From NCBI RefSeq assembly GCF_051020765.1, contig NC_134930.1:8494001-8558000 (forward strand): a stretch of DNA of 64,000 nucleotides. Reading direction: 5' to 3'. This DNA is from Lasioglossum baleicum (lineage: Eukaryota > Arthropoda > Insecta > Hymenoptera > Halictidae). This document shows, piece after piece, positions 47,894 through 61,159 of this stretch. The notes below the pieces were generated by a model, which saw nothing but the letters and a program-made list of their open reading frames with translations, did not search any database and had not been told where the DNA came from. A program made the position numbers and the translations under genes. The stretch's first letter is position 1; every line of letters begins with the position of its first letter.

Positions 47894-48771
47894 TATGTTC
47901 GGGAAACAGGAGTAATTAACTAATATGTACTACGGGATATTAACGGGTTGGACCAGTGGGATCCATGACGAAAATTGTTGTGTATTTTACTCCTTGAAAT
48001 TACTTAATAGTTTAAATAAATTTACGTCCTCTGTTTGTACTAGTATTTTGCGATAAAGTGATCGCATCGTTAGAACCAGAACGAACAATATTTGTTAATG
48101 AAAATGCAAGTTAAAGATTTTTCATCTAGACATTACGGAGAGTTCTATTTGCACGTGCACTGGGGTGTTAAGCGCATTTAATATTTAATTCTTTGTTATC
48201 TATGATGAATTGTTACCTCCTTCGTGATTTTTAATGCCATCACCATAAAATTCGTGATCTCTTATAATATAAATTTTTATTAAAATATAATCTTTCACAT
48301 TACTTCTGGTTCTTAATTCCTACTTCTAAATTTATACAAATGGGGTTTCTGTCCTGAAAATGTAATGTTGGCTTTAAAATCCAACGATCGTTCATTATCC
48401 AGTAACAGCAAACAATGACGTTGAAAAATTTGTGACAAAAGCTAGATAATTGTATTTGGACACTCTGCAAAATTTTAGCTGAATCGATCCATCAGTTTAC
48501 AAGGAATGTCGGTTACCATTTCATAAAACGTCATTTTGCGAAAATCGTGTTTAAAGTTTTAAACATCGCTATAAGCGTCGCTGTAGTAGGTGTCCATTGC
48601 AGGGTATAACTTCGTTAACCTCGTATTTTCCAATGAAATTTGCGACAAATGCAGTTTAAAGATCGCACCGTCGAACAAAAGTACTTTTAAAAAATCAATG
48701 TTTTGACACAGCTGCAGTAAGGTGCAAAAATATTGACAAAGAGAACACACTACTTATTGATAACTAGCTTT

Positions 48772-49365
48772 TGCCCGCGGCTTCGCTCGCACAGAAAACC
48801 GTTTAATGCCCTCGGAAATTGATATTGTTTCTCCATAAAACCTTTTAACCCCCCATTCAACCCTATAGAGTTTTAATTTTATGTCATGCTGCCATCTTAG
48901 ATTTCAAAACCCCTTGTCACCCCCTTAGGGGATCAATTTTTTAAAATGACGAAACAGGTGTTTGATTAATTATATCAAAGAGCATTAAGACCAAGTTTCA
49001 AGCAAATCCGACCACGAACAAAATATTCTTCACACAAGCGTTGCAACCCCTTTTCACCCCCTCGGGAGTTGAATTTTTTGAAATGCCGAAACAGGTGTTT
49101 GATTAATTGTATCAAAGAGCATTAAAACCAAGTTTCAAGCAAATCCGACCACGAACAAAATATTCCTCATACAAACTTGCAACCCCTTTTCACCCCCTTG
49201 GAGGTTGAATTTCGAAATATCCTTTCTTATCCCTTGTATAGATCATAAAGGAAACCTCTGTGCAAAATTTCAGCTTTCTAGGTCCAAGGGTTTAGCCTGG
49301 GCGTTGATCAGTGAGTGAGTGAATGAATCAGCACTGCATTTTTATATGTGTATAAAGATATATTG
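48772..49365 (+). mobile_element. Dispersed retroposon-like repeat with internal duplication
   Basis: It begins CTAGCTTTTGCCCGCGGCTT, a sequence met widely in arthropod repeats with RTE-like or SINE character (class not certain). A ~125-bp block containing GAAACAGGTGTTTGATTAAT is present twice (about 48948-49073 and 49082-49205). It ends in a GTGAGTGAGTGAATG tract and AT-rich tail. Confidence 0.5.
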
Positions 49366-49395
49366 ACAGTTTTAAAAGTACTACAAAATTCAAGA

Positions 49396-49424
49396 TTGTG
49401 TGTGTGTGTGTGTGTGCGTGTGTG
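49396..49424. repeat. (GT)n microsatellite
   Basis: About 13 GT units with one C interruption. Homopolymeric C tracts follow at 49540-49555 and 49730-49739. Confidence 0.85.
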
Positions 49425-49749
49425 GATCTATAAAATAGTAATTATTAAGATACACATACATATACATTGCTATGTATCAATGCCTCGAACACGAATACTT
49501 TCATATCGCGTTAAAATATTACACTTTAGCACAGTGCCCCTCCCCCCCCCCCCCCAAGGAAAAAGGAAATGGAACCCTGGAAAATTGGTCAAACTGTGGA
49601 ACAGCTGCTTCCTCTCCGATTTCGATGATTTTTGGATGTTATATGTATAACTCAACATTATGTACATATGTAAGTATATTGGAAATTCTTGTACCAGGCC
49701 AAAAATTTTATCCGTTCACCTCGCCCCTGCCCCCCCCCCTCTCCCGCAA

Positions 49750-51520
49750 GATTAAATCCTGACTACGCCACTGCTTCAGCAAACTCTATAATGATTCATA
49801 GCACAGTTAATTGGGTACATATTTTAGTTAGTAAACTCGAGATAAAATTTTTTTTAAATATCTTTGATAAAAGTATTACACATATTCTACTCTACTAAAA
49901 TTTTAAGCACAAATACAGCATAAATCCTTTTATGCAAACTACCGTGGTGAGATGACAAGAAGGTCCCTGGCAAGAATGCGCGACCGATTGGTTAGTTTGA
50001 ACTAAATACAACGATGCAAAAAGATAGACCCCTCTTGCCTCTATGCCGTCCCGAGGGTCATCTTGTCATCGTTTGCATCTGCAAACATAGCCATATTTTG
50101 TTAATTATATAGAAAAGAGACTCACCGATTTTAATGACCTTGAAATGTGTTGTCAAGGTCACCATCCTCAACAATTTCTTCCTATACATGTTATCGCCAC
50201 TCGGTCTCCGTTCTCGAGATATTTACACAAAACTACGGACATCCACTACAGCGAATTCTGCCTTTTTTAATAGACCGTATACCGTGCTTAAGATTCTGCC
50301 CCCCCCCTGCACCCCGCCCAAAAATCCTAAGTCCAAAAAGACCTAACCAAAATTCATTACAATGATGGATTTCACTGTAGAGGACCTAGCAGTTTTTTTT
50401 TACAAATATCTCTGAAGCTAAAGTCCAGCGGCGATAACATCTATAGGGGAAGGATACTCAGAATCAAACCCCACATTTGAAGCTCATCAAAATAGGTGAG
50501 GGGTTCTTTTTCGAGATTGTTACCCTGTGGAGATTTGTGCAGCTTTCAAATGAATTTCGGTTTGGACAACTGTCAGAGCCTAAATAGTAGGATGCGCGTT
50601 CCTAATAAGTAGCACGAAACGCGATAACCACGAACAACACGATCGCGTTACACTCCCACGAGTAGCGCTTCTGTTTTAATCGCGTACGATTGAATGTGTG
50701 AATGTCAAAATAATAAGCCACTCACGGAATTATGTAAACGAGGTCGGCACTCGGGATTACCATTGGAACCGTGATTCATGGAATGCCGTGACATGTAGAG
50801 GCGAGGCGAGGCGCAGCGAGGTGAGGCGTTGTAAAAATTTAACAAAGTGTCCTCGATTCGACTTTTCGCGCTCCGCACGCTTTATATTACACAAAACCAA
50901 TGGGCTGCCTGGGATCCCGTATGCGGCGAGTGCATGTACATTCAAAATTTAGTTTCTCATCTCTAAAGCACATGCCAGGATGCAGATGAGGCATGATGTC
51001 CATAAATGAGAAACCAAATCTTCCTCGCAGAGATGAATATTCTCCTCGCACGAAATTGTCACGCTATCAGGAACGTGGATCGCAAAAGGCGGTTATTAAT
51101 TACGATTCCATGCTGCGAGTGCTCGTCCGTGCTGCGCACGCTAGGCTGTCGAGTGTATTTTTAACAACCACTGGCGCAGCGTGCCAACTTGGAATTGTCG
51201 ACGCTCTTTACCAAGATGCACACAACACCAGATTTACCAAACTCTTTTCAATTTAACTCTTCAGTAGGCTGTCTCATGCAGCGGCGAACCGTTAATTTTG
51301 GAGCCCTGGTCCAGCACTGTTTGAGGGCCTACCCAATTAACCCTAATTAACTCAAGTACCAAAAATTTTTCTTAAGTTGTTAATTTGAACTGTTTTGATG
51401 TTTTCGACCCCGAAGGGGCCCCTGGGCTGCAGCCTATAAAGTCACGGTCGTATTTAGTGTAGGTCGAAACATGATTTTGGCAACGCTGTGTCAGTCCGAC
51501 TTGAAGTCGTTGCGCGATAT
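49750..51520. other. Unique sequence with no recognised gene
   Basis: It includes short fragments resembling fold-back arms (GATTTTAATGACCTTGAAAT near 50132) and a GAGGCGAGGCG tract near 50800. No supported exon is seen. Confidence 0.35.
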
Positions 51521-51531
51521 GTCCCTATATG

Positions 51532-51870
51532 GGGTCCCATGGAAATCACCGACACAAATTTCCCCGACACGGTTTTCACCGACAATAACTTTGGCCGACA
51601 ACGCCTTTAACCGAAAACGAGTTTGGCCAACGACGAATTTGATCGACAACGACTTAAGACGACCATAGTATGTATTATCATACAGTATTATATCATATCG
51701 CTGCTCCGGAAGTACAATGATGCAACTGTAAAATTTTATGAAATTGACTTTATTGTGTTGGCGGGCTCAAAAATGCATTTATTTTCGTTATTGTCGTTAT
51801 TGTCGGTCAAATCTGGAGTCGGTGAAATATTGTCGGTGAAAACCGTGTGTCGGTGATTTCCATGGGACCC
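51532..51870. mobile_element. MULE-like MITE, 339 bp, intact ends
   Basis: It starts GGGTCCCATGGAAATCACCG and ends CGGTGATTTCCATGGGACCC. The perfect 9-bp direct repeats are CCCTATATG (51523-51531, 51871-51879). The arms carry tandem CCGACAA-type motifs, as in the 28429-30236 composite. Confidence 0.8.
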
Positions 51871-52189
51871 CCCTATATGCTACCAGAGAGGAAATGAGAG
51901 TGCTCACGCCCGAAGTCATTTCTGCCACCACTTTTGTCAGTAGGGGGAATTCCCTTAACGCCGGACGGCACCTAATGCCGGACATTAGCTATATATGTGA
52001 CAGTTCAAATACTAGCAAGTCGTTATCTCGCGTAAATAGTAGAGGGAATAGAAAAAAAAAACGATTAAGCTTCGAGCTCCACGCTCCAGTCGCGTGTACA
52101 CAGCTCAGGAGATTGTATAATGCTTTGTATAAATTATGAAGGATTATAATTATCAATTTTTTTGGTCAAAAGGCGCGTAAATTGTGTTT

Positions 52190-52448
52190 ATCTCGGTATT
52201 TTAAGGTGAAATAAAACCTTCTTTATTCAAGCGATGAACTTTAATCAATAAAATATTAGGTTGGCAAGTAAATTCGCAACCTTTTATTTCGTAATTCTTT
52301 CTTGTTGCCGTTGGCCGAGCCAGAGTCTGTCCGCTGTAGCCGCGCTCTAATTGGTCCGTGTTTTTCGTTAATAACTCCTTAACAAAGCCGAAGCGGAAAT
52401 GCTAAGGAAAAAGTTTTTCGATGTTCTCCTGCATTTTTGGACACCCTG
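52190..52448. mobile_element. Mariner fragments and a family A arm end
   Basis: CGGTATTTTAAGGTGAAATA is internal mariner-MITE sequence (compare 9718-9738), followed by a new mariner-like end TTAGGTTGGCAAGTAAATTC at 52256. From about 52310 the sequence matches the family A right arm (TTGGTCCGTGTTTTTCGTTA) and ends GGACACCCTG before TATT. Confidence 0.55.
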
Positions 52449-53937
52449 TATTGTGATCTCTATTCTCATATAGGTAGTTCTATATTTTTTTTGCCACAAA
52501 TGAACTTAATCTCGGAAATAACTGAGGTTTAATTTTCATTTCAAATATTGTTTCAATATTCTGTGTTTGAAATATTCATAAGATACTGTGCAAATTTTTG
52601 TAGTTGCTATATTCCATTTTTGTCTTTTGTCACATTTTTTCTTTAATTTGCGACTATTAGTGTACCGCCACAATAGAATAAATGTATAATGGTAATAGAG
52701 AAAATTGTTTGTGTGTGATTAAAAATAGCGACAATTTAATGTAGCGTAATGTAATTAATCCTTTGTCAAAATAAAATATTAAACCAGGTATCGCACTATT
52801 AGATTTCATAGTAAATGACGTTATATTATAAAATTGTTCGTAATCTCTAATTAACACAGTGTTCCATATTAATGATAAATGAACCCATCCAGCGTTTCAG
52901 AAGTGCAAGACGGCTTGCAGCCGATGAAATATAAATTTGATATCACATCATTTTTATGCAGTCTAATTACGTTAGACTAATGGCGAATATATTCCACTTA
53001 ATGGCCACCTGAAATCCTTCGTCGCTGTTATCCGATGCATAGATAATAACTCATTCGTGCCTGTTGATGTTCGATATCGCTAGTTTCAATTAAAATCTGT
53101 ACAACATGCAACCACTTGTAGAATTTGCTAATTTCGTCAGAGTGTAAGTTCGCTAATGCAAACGAATTACGTAATGTTTGATCAACAGATATTTCTATTC
53201 TCTATAACAGCCGACACTCGAAGACATGTAACGAAATGAAAAGTTTTAAATCATGCAAATTGTACAGGATGAATCGCCAAGCATTTTTACGTGAAATATC
53301 TCACAATTAGTTATTTCTAGCGATACGAGAAAATATGTAGGACCAGACCACATAAAATATCACATTCATTATACTTTTAGAAAAATTCGATGACATTTTG
53401 AATTTTGACCACAAGTGAGCAGTGTTAACACGATTTTTCAAATATTTTCGATGATCTGACTGTAGAATTTATGATGCCTCACAAATAACACACAGCATAT
53501 AAAGGTTAACAACAGGAAACAGTTTAAGGCCGTCCACACACGGGTCGATCGTTGATTCCGTCGACGCGATTCCAGTCGCACGCGATTCCCCCCTCCACGT
53601 GACTTCCAATGCAAATGAATGAAGAGCCGCACACTGAAATCGCCGCGATTCTAATCGCGTGCGATCGGAAGCGAAGTTGGAAAATCGCGTGGATCGTACG
53701 ATTCGCGCGACTCATGGAGGTAAGTTTGTGCAGTTCATGTAATTTAAATGATTTGGCCATTATTTTTTGTAGTTTGACTGCATTGCACTCTTCGATGTGG
53801 TCTATGTATTTAGGTTACATAGGTTATTATTTATTTATTATCTTTTTTGATGTTATTACGCATACTAATAACATTAAGGTAAGCTTTTTATTTACATAGT
53901 TCAATATAATCATGTAGGTTTATGAAAAACAAAAACA

Positions 53938-54470
53938 AAAGGCAAAGTAAAAAAGAATTGAAGTCACAGGGATTGATAAACTGATGTACAATTTTCTGTG
54001 GAGTGGGAGTGTTCTTAGGGAGTTGTCTTCTCAGGTCGATTTAATCCGGAAGTATTACCACTTGGTATATTGAGCGAAGATTGAGGGAAATCTGTTGAAC
54101 TTCCACCAACCTCATCTATGAGGAGCAAAGCTCTCCTTTTGTAACTCCTCAGTTGAGCATTCCGGAGCAGCGATATGTATTATATGTATTATCATACTGT
54201 GGTCGTCTCAAGCCGTTGTCGGTCAAAATCGTTTTCGGTTAAAGGCGTTGTCGGCCAAAGTTATTGTCGATCAAATCAAAACACAAGGCAAAGTAAAAAA
54301 GAATTGAAGTCACAGGGATTGATAAACTGTTGTACAATTTTCTGTTGAGTGGGTGTGTTCTTAGGGAGTTGTCTTCTCAGGTCGATTTAATCCGGAAGTA
54401 TTACCACTTGGTATATTGAGCGAAGATTGAGGGAAATCTGTTGAACTTCCACCAACCTCATCTATGAGGA
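53938..54470. repeat. Spaced direct duplication with local inversion
   Basis: A ~190-bp block starting GGCAAAGTAAAAAAGAATTG is present at about 53940-54130 and again at about 54284-54471. Just after each copy a ~28-bp piece (CTCAACTGAGGAGTTAC in one orientation) is inverted relative to the other. Confidence 0.75.
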
Positions 54471-54503
54471 GCAATGCTCAACTGAGGAGTTACAAAAGGA
54501 GAA

Positions 54504-55105
54504 TATGTGACACGTTGCGCGTGCGTGATGGGGACGCAACAATGACATGACATTTCGCAGGTTTTAAGTTATTGCCGCGTAAAATTCACCCATTTACTTA
54601 TTTCACGTACTACGTAATTATTGATCCCTTTATGTCTATGTTGTGAGTTGTATTTCTTCAAAATGTAACGTTACAAATAAAACATAATTTGTCAATTTAT
54701 CATGTAGAAGAAAAATGAGTGAATTTATTATCCCAGTCCCTTTTATGCAACTATTTTTGAGGAGCGTATGAGGGTTAACAGTGTTAAAATATATTAATGA
54801 TTTATTTATTTTACTGGAATGTAACTCAGTACTACATACATACAGATTTCAATATTTTTTCAATTGTACATATAAATAGTAAGCATTCATACTTCGCTTC
54901 GCGACTGAAACTCCCACATGTTACAATTAATTTTATTTATAATAAAGAATGTTTACAGTCTCTATTTAGAACGACCCACATGATTCATTTCATTAAGTAA
55001 GTACATGTACATAATAGGTACGATACGATACGCGGCAATAACCTAAAACCTGTGAAATGACAGTCGTTGTTGCGTCTCCATCGCGTACGCGCAACGTGTC
55101 ACATA
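54504..55105. mobile_element. ~600-bp element with ~80-bp inverted ends
   Basis: ATATGTGACACGTTGCGCG through TTGCCGCGTA at the left is matched inversely at 55030-55105 with scattered changes. The centre is AT-rich and non-coding. Its class is uncertain. Confidence 0.6.
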
Positions 55106-56437
55106 TTACTCTGGTCATCAGAGAGGGGGTACCTTGTATTCCCCTCGAGTGACGGTTCGGTCACTTTCTGGCGACACTGCTGGAATCGTACATGACGAGC
55201 AAAACGTACGAACTTCGCGACGCGATTACAATCGACCCGTGTGTGGACGGCCTAAATGAAATCAATAAATAGACAAGAAGACATTTGACATGTTTTGTAT
55301 AACGACGATCGACAGACGACTCGCTTGTTTACCGCGCCAACGCATTCGTACGCGGCAACCGACTCGCGCCGAAGATCCCTAGCTTACCCGAGCTACGTAC
55401 GGAAGACGTGCTGTTGTATGGTATTTACCATTCCAACACTGACAAAAAATGTTTCCAACAGAAGTTGATCTGAATTCACTTTTCCACAAATCTCGATATA
55501 CAAAATTATAAATCAATAATTCAATCATCAAGATCATAAAAATCAAAGAGAAGTACCTTTTTGTAAATAGTTACCCATAATATTTTCATAATTATCCTAG
55601 CTCAGGGTACATTGTGACAAACTCATTCCAAAAGATAATTTAAATTAACTTTCAATCTTATTCTTAATATCCATCAGACTGACTTTTTTATTAAGTCAGA
55701 CGTAAGTAGTTTGTATTCGATTTATCAAACTAACCTTTCCGGTAGCTCTAACTTGTAGAAAAATTACTACCATATCCGGCTTGTCCTAGGCTGACTATTG
55801 CAACAGTGAATAAAATGCACCGAATGAAATGAAATGAACCGGCATTCGTTACGCGAGGGTTAAAAACAATGAAGATATTTCACTTAAAAATGTTAGGTAA
55901 CTCAGCGCGTATTTCTAGCATTTGAAATACTGTGCTGGTGAAATAAAATAAAAATAAAATACTGCACTTTGGCGTGCTCATATTCATTTTATACGCGAAA
56001 GTGATACTTTCATATCGATGGAAATTTGATTTTGTACAGGCTCGAATTGCCACTCTATTAGCGTAATCGGACGGCGGCCAATAAAATTTTTACCGTAACG
56101 ACAAATTCCAACGATTCCGTACAAACAAATGCTCTCCAATTCGAGCCCGATGGTCAGACGCAGTACGGTTTTTATCGGTGTGTTCAGGCGCGGCAGGTAG
56201 TAACATAACCTATATTTATCGGACAAAATATTTCTTCGGAATATTCGCCCCGTTCTATTTTCCACGCTAGATATCCCTATCGGTTCTCAGCCGACTTTAT
56301 ATCGATCGAATAAAAAGTTAACTATGAGACGCATATAAAACCGGAATGTATATTCCCCACGCATCCAATCGGTAGTTAATATTTCAAACAAATGCGTCCC
56401 TGCACAATAGAGGAGATTTGTCTGCGTTGTGCTACTA

Positions 56438-57154
56438 CAGTGGCCGAAATTTCTATAAAGTCACTGTGTTTTGTGCCCGTGCGAAATCAATACGGGTCGG
56501 CTTATGTACTTCTTTAAGGCCTGGTTTAAGTTGTATTTTTGTCCAGAAGAATTCAAAAGTTGTTGCATACGTCTTGTTGTTACTGGGAGCTCCAATTCAG
56601 CTCGAAATTGTGCTGCATTTTTCCTTTCCTTAGCTGCAGACCTCATTAATATTAAATGTTGTCTCTTTGACTATTTTTTATTACTACCTTTAAGTTGATT
56701 TTTTCCGTAATTTTCACGTAAATTGATATAATCATTAATCACAGTATATGACCGATTAGTTTTCTTAGCAATTGCGCGATTAGAGCAGCCCATATCTTTA
56801 TAAGCATCGATTAATGCTTTTTCTTCACTTGTTAGTACTTTTCCTCTCGGCATTCTCATACACGTGAATCAAATTTTATTAACAAACAGGATTTCTGTGA
56901 GTTCTAAAACGAATACTTTTAGAATATTCGCAGTTTTCCGTAGTTCTCTGCGTAGAAACTTCGCCTTGTGTTCTGCACTACACAGAAAAAAATCAAAACA
57001 AACGTAAATAATAAACATAGCGGTCTAGAGTACGCAGTCCCTCTATCCGAGTGTATACAAGGCACAAGACCAGATACGATAAATCAACAAAAATGGAGAT
57101 ATTTTTAAAATATTTATGAAAAAGAAGATGACTTTATAGAAATTTCGACCACTG
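56438..57154 (-). mobile_element. Internally deleted Tc3-like element
   Basis: The ends CAGTGGCCGAAATTTCTATA and its near-complement TATAGAAATTTCGACCACTG are flanked by TA (56436-56437, 57155-57156). At 717 bp it is under half the usual Tc1/mariner length. Confidence 0.9.
56461..56859 (-). pseudogene. Tc3-like transposase, N-terminal DNA-binding part only
   Basis: ATG at 56859 or 56853 opens a frame with MPRGKVLTSEEKALIDAYKD, a Tc3-type first helix-turn-helix (MPRG…E…A…I…Y…YG pattern). After a TAG stop at 56673-56671 the same frame continues as SKRQHLILMRSAAKERKNAA and FRAELELPVTTRRMQQLLNS, the second helix-turn-helix of Tc1/mariner transposases. Beyond about 56500 the similarity ends because the whole DDE catalytic domain is deleted and the frame runs into the left terminal region. 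The element could bind DNA at most, if the stop were read through. It cannot move on its own. Confidence 0.85.
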
Positions 57155-57331
57155 TATTTATGTCGCATGTAGCAAGAGGACAAGATTATATTGATAATAT
57201 TAATAATTATTACGAATCTTTGTACAGGGCGTACGAAAAATAAGTGTCGCGACCACGATAGCGTGATTCTACATCTCTGGATCGATCGGGATTTATAAAA
57301 AACATTTTGTCTCAAAAATAACCTCGACCTA

Positions 57332-59205
57332 CACTCCTCAGAAGAATTAAGGGATCACTTGTGCGAAGCCGAAAAAGTGCTCCCACTTTACGTGATCATA
57401 ACTCCGTCAAAAATTACTGTACCGATATCGTTACACAATGGTTTGAAAGCCTGAAACCTTTAGTTTCAGATGCTCTGTTTCAAATTGTTGCTATGTTGAT
57501 TTTTTACAAAGTTATAGCGAGATGAAGACAACATTGACGGTTAACAAAAATTTTGTGCAACTTTGGAACATCACACGAGGAGCAACAAAATTTTGTTGAT
57601 AAATCACGTTAATATCATATGGAAGGGCTATCTTTCCCGTGTAAATTGTGTGGTTGTTGAATATTGTGCGATTTTTTTTATTCGAGTTATTCAACATTGA
57701 AGTAAATATGGGCTTTTTAACTTTAACTAGCTCCAGAAAGCGAAAAAATTATCGTGGAATCTTGTGCAAAAAAGCAATAGAAAGAGCGTTTCTTTCTCTG
57801 CAAGGTAGCCTTTTTGTTTTTTCAATTTCATTAACATTTCGATATACCAGGTGATTCTGAAAATTTGCAGGAAATCGATTTTGCAAAATCCTGAGGTCGT
57901 AGACAAATTTTGAGACCACATTTGAAATCAGCGTGAAAAAAACTACGGTAAATGATATATAGCATGTTAAAAAAAATTGTTTCCCCGCGTGGTACTGGAG
58001 AAACCACATTTTCTTGATATTCTACATGTTTAACGAATTTACTCAACGTTAAAAAACGTTCGTACTATAATCTCCCTATTTTCCCATATTTTGCAAAGTT
58101 TCAGCTTTAATTTCAAAAGAATTTCATCGCTCTACCTCATTTCTATCGAAAATTCTTTGATTTTTAATCGAGTTTGGCCCTTTTCCACTTACAGAGATGT
58201 CAGGCAGCCGCTGTACGTGGCGCGCTAATTTCTGCGAAGCGCTAACTTCAAACACAGCTGCCATAGGTACAAAATTGTCGCAGTGAGTTCATGGGGTACT
58301 CAATCGAATCGGCAGAATCTCTACTTCAATCTGACGTTCGGATCATGGTATTACGATCATTTCTCGCCGGGATATAGCGAGTTAAAGGAAAAATGGAAAT
58401 GGTGCATTTTTAAGCACATTTTCAGAAACACCTGGTATATCGAAATGTTAATGATAATTAAAAAAACAAAAGAATCGCCTTGAAGAGAAAGAAACGCTCT
58501 CTCTATTGCTTTTTGCACAAGATTCTACGATAACTTTTCGCTTTCTGGAGTTAGTTAAAGTTAAAAAGCCCATATTTACTTCAATGTTGCATAACTCGAA
58601 TAAAAAAATCGCACAATGATCAACAACCACACATTTTACACGGGAAAGATAGTGAAAGGGTTTGCTCGTTCCCGCTCCAGCGCCATCTGTGTGTGCCGCG
58701 CGTTTGAGATCGTGTCGCTCGCTTTGTTCACTCGTCGTCATACGGCTGTGCCGGTACCATGTGCTCGCACTCGTATTGTAATCACATACTTCAGTTCTAT
58801 AAGCCAGTTGGCTGCATATATGTATACGTGTAATTGTTTAACCAAATATATATATATATATTATATTATGTGTGAGAACGCATCATCGATTTACCCCCAA
58901 CAGATAGCCCTTCCAAATAATATTAACGCAATTTATCAAAAAAAATTTGTTTCTCCCCGTGTGATGTTCTAAAGTTGCACAAAATTTTTGTTAACCGTCA
59001 ATGTTGCCTTCATCTCGCTATAACCTTATTTAAAAAAACCAGCATAGCAACAATTTGAAACAGAGCATTTTAAACTAGAAGTTTCAGTCTTCAAACCATT
59101 GTTTAACGATATCGATACGGCAATTTTTGACGCAGTTATGATCACGTAAAGTGGGATCAATTTTTCGGGTTCGCACAAGTGATCCCTTAATTCTTTTGAG
59201 GATTG
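57332..59205. mobile_element. Long fold-back element interrupted by a solo LTR
   Basis: The ends CACTCCTCAGAAGAATTAAG and its near-complement are flanked by TA (57330-57331, 59206-59207). The arms of ~550-600 bp share GGGATCACTTGTGCGAA, CTAACTCCAGAAAGCG-type and ACCAGGTG-type blocks. The right arm carries the insertion at 58653-58902. Confidence 0.8.
58653..58902. mobile_element. Solo LTR-like insertion, 250 bp
   Basis: It begins TG (TGAAAGGGTTTGC) and ends CA (TTACCCCCAACA). It is flanked by GATAG on both sides (58648-58652, 58903-58907), a 5-bp duplication typical of LTR retrotransposons. The opposite arm of the host fold-back (about 57623-57645) shows the uninterrupted sequence. It contains an AT microsatellite near 58845. 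Confidence 0.75.
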
Positions 59206-59350
59206 TATATTTTCAAAATCAAGATTTTTTATTGCACCGTATAATAATAGTTCGGAAGAACGAAAGTTTTGAAGGTACCATAGATCGCAACAGCATTTGG
59301 TTCATTTTCAATAGGTCTTGAAAAACGACTTTGCAGTTTTATACATAATT

Positions 59351-59640
59351 TAAGGGATGATTCTACATGAGTAAATAAGCCGAAAATATGCGAATAAATT
59401 TTTTCCACTAGAGACTTCGTTTTTTCAAGAAAAGCGACTGCAAAAATCCGTCATGTTCGCATGCCTAGCATTAGCTAGTAGAACCGGCAGGTTATGATCA
59501 GACGCGTCAGCCGATTCCTATTCAATCGCATGCGTGTTCGCTGAATTTTCAAAGTCAATTTTCCCCAAAAACATGGCGTCAAATGAAAAGAATTGTTGCA
59601 TATTTTCGACTTATTTTCTTATATAGCTGTCCCCCGCCCC
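59351..59640. mobile_element. Relic fold-back related to 46812-47893
   Basis: ATGATTCTACATGAGTAAAT at the left pairs loosely with ATTTTCTTATATAG at the right. The central TCAGACGCGTCA…CGATTCCTAT block matches 47188-47210 and provides the empty site for the hAT insertion there. Confidence 0.5.
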
Positions 59641-60326
59641 TTGCCCGTTTCACATTCGTTTTACCTTGATTTTGTAAAAGTTTCAATTATTTTTGAAATC
59701 GGCTGCAATTACTGCAGTTTTAAAAAGTTAATACCTTTGATTCAATGATTAGAAAATGGAGTTTCTTATTAAGAATTGTCATGTAAAAATGTCTACAAAC
59801 AAGCAAGCAGATTGCACAGATCAACCGGGAATTCAACTTTGATAATTTAAAGAAGATATTCGCCTAAATTTTTTTTGATTAGCTGCATTTGAGGGACTTG
59901 ACTAACAAATATATGTTGTCTGATATATATTTGCAAAATATTTGATTTGTGCTACAATAACCCAGTAATTTTCTCAAATTTCATGAGTTCAATATTTCCC
60001 ATAAAAGATCATACACTTTCTGTATATTACACTTTCTCCATCCTCATTCTTATCCGAGATATTTAATGAAGGAGTATTTTCACCTTCCTCTATATGAAGT
60101 TGAGTTTTTATTCCGTACATTATAATAGTCATTAATGATGCGCTAGGTCTCTGCAAAGTTTCATCAAAACGGGAATTATCAGTTGAGGAATGTCCCTTGT
60201 AAGAGATTGGGACGAAGAGCGAGGGTACAGAGAAACTGTCGATGCACCGACTTCCAGCGAAACTTTTCCAATTTTCCTTGGCTTCGTATTTATAACTCGT
60301 ATCCTCTCTTCATTCATTCTTTACGT

Positions 60327-60644
<318 letters not shown>

Positions 60645-61159
60645 ACACGTAAACGTTCCGAACAATCCCACTCCAATTTCGTTCGAAACTTCAAATGTTT
60701 GAAAACAGGCAAAAATAATAGTTGGCAACTTTTTTATCTAGAACTACTCAAGCTTAAAAGCAAAAAGTGCTCCTGGAAGCTTCCTTTCAACAGATAAAGC
60801 ACGACTTGTAATTTATGCATAAATTGTGCAATCTACAGATTTTTAGGTGTTACATCTTCATCTAGAAATGTATTAAATATTGTACGGTGTGTAGGGTGAG
60901 CACGTTCAGGATATGTATCTTTCAGCGTATAAATCTCTAGCTCTTTACTGAATTTTGCTGTCATTCTCCGTAAAGTACAAGCATATCGGTTTGTTCTTCG
61001 AAAAAAATACATCGTTTACAATCACTTCACTCGATGATACATACTAATCTTGCCATTCTTAATATGATGTCCTGCGATATCGTCCAGAAGTGTTTATTTG
61101 TTATTGCTAGGTTTAGTAAATACGCTGAAAGATATCCTCACGCCGTACAATTCAATATA

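Larger units (their letters stand above)
53528..55252. mobile_element. PIF/Harbinger-like composite element
   Basis: The 22-bp terminal inverted repeats begin GGCCGTCCACACACGGGTCG and are identical at both ends. TAA flanks both sides (53525-53527, 55253-55255), as in PIF/Harbinger insertions. Inside are a duplicated ~190-bp block, a fragment of the MULE-like arm (about 54178-54275) and another inverted-repeat element (54504-55105). No transposase frame is seen. Confidence 0.65.
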
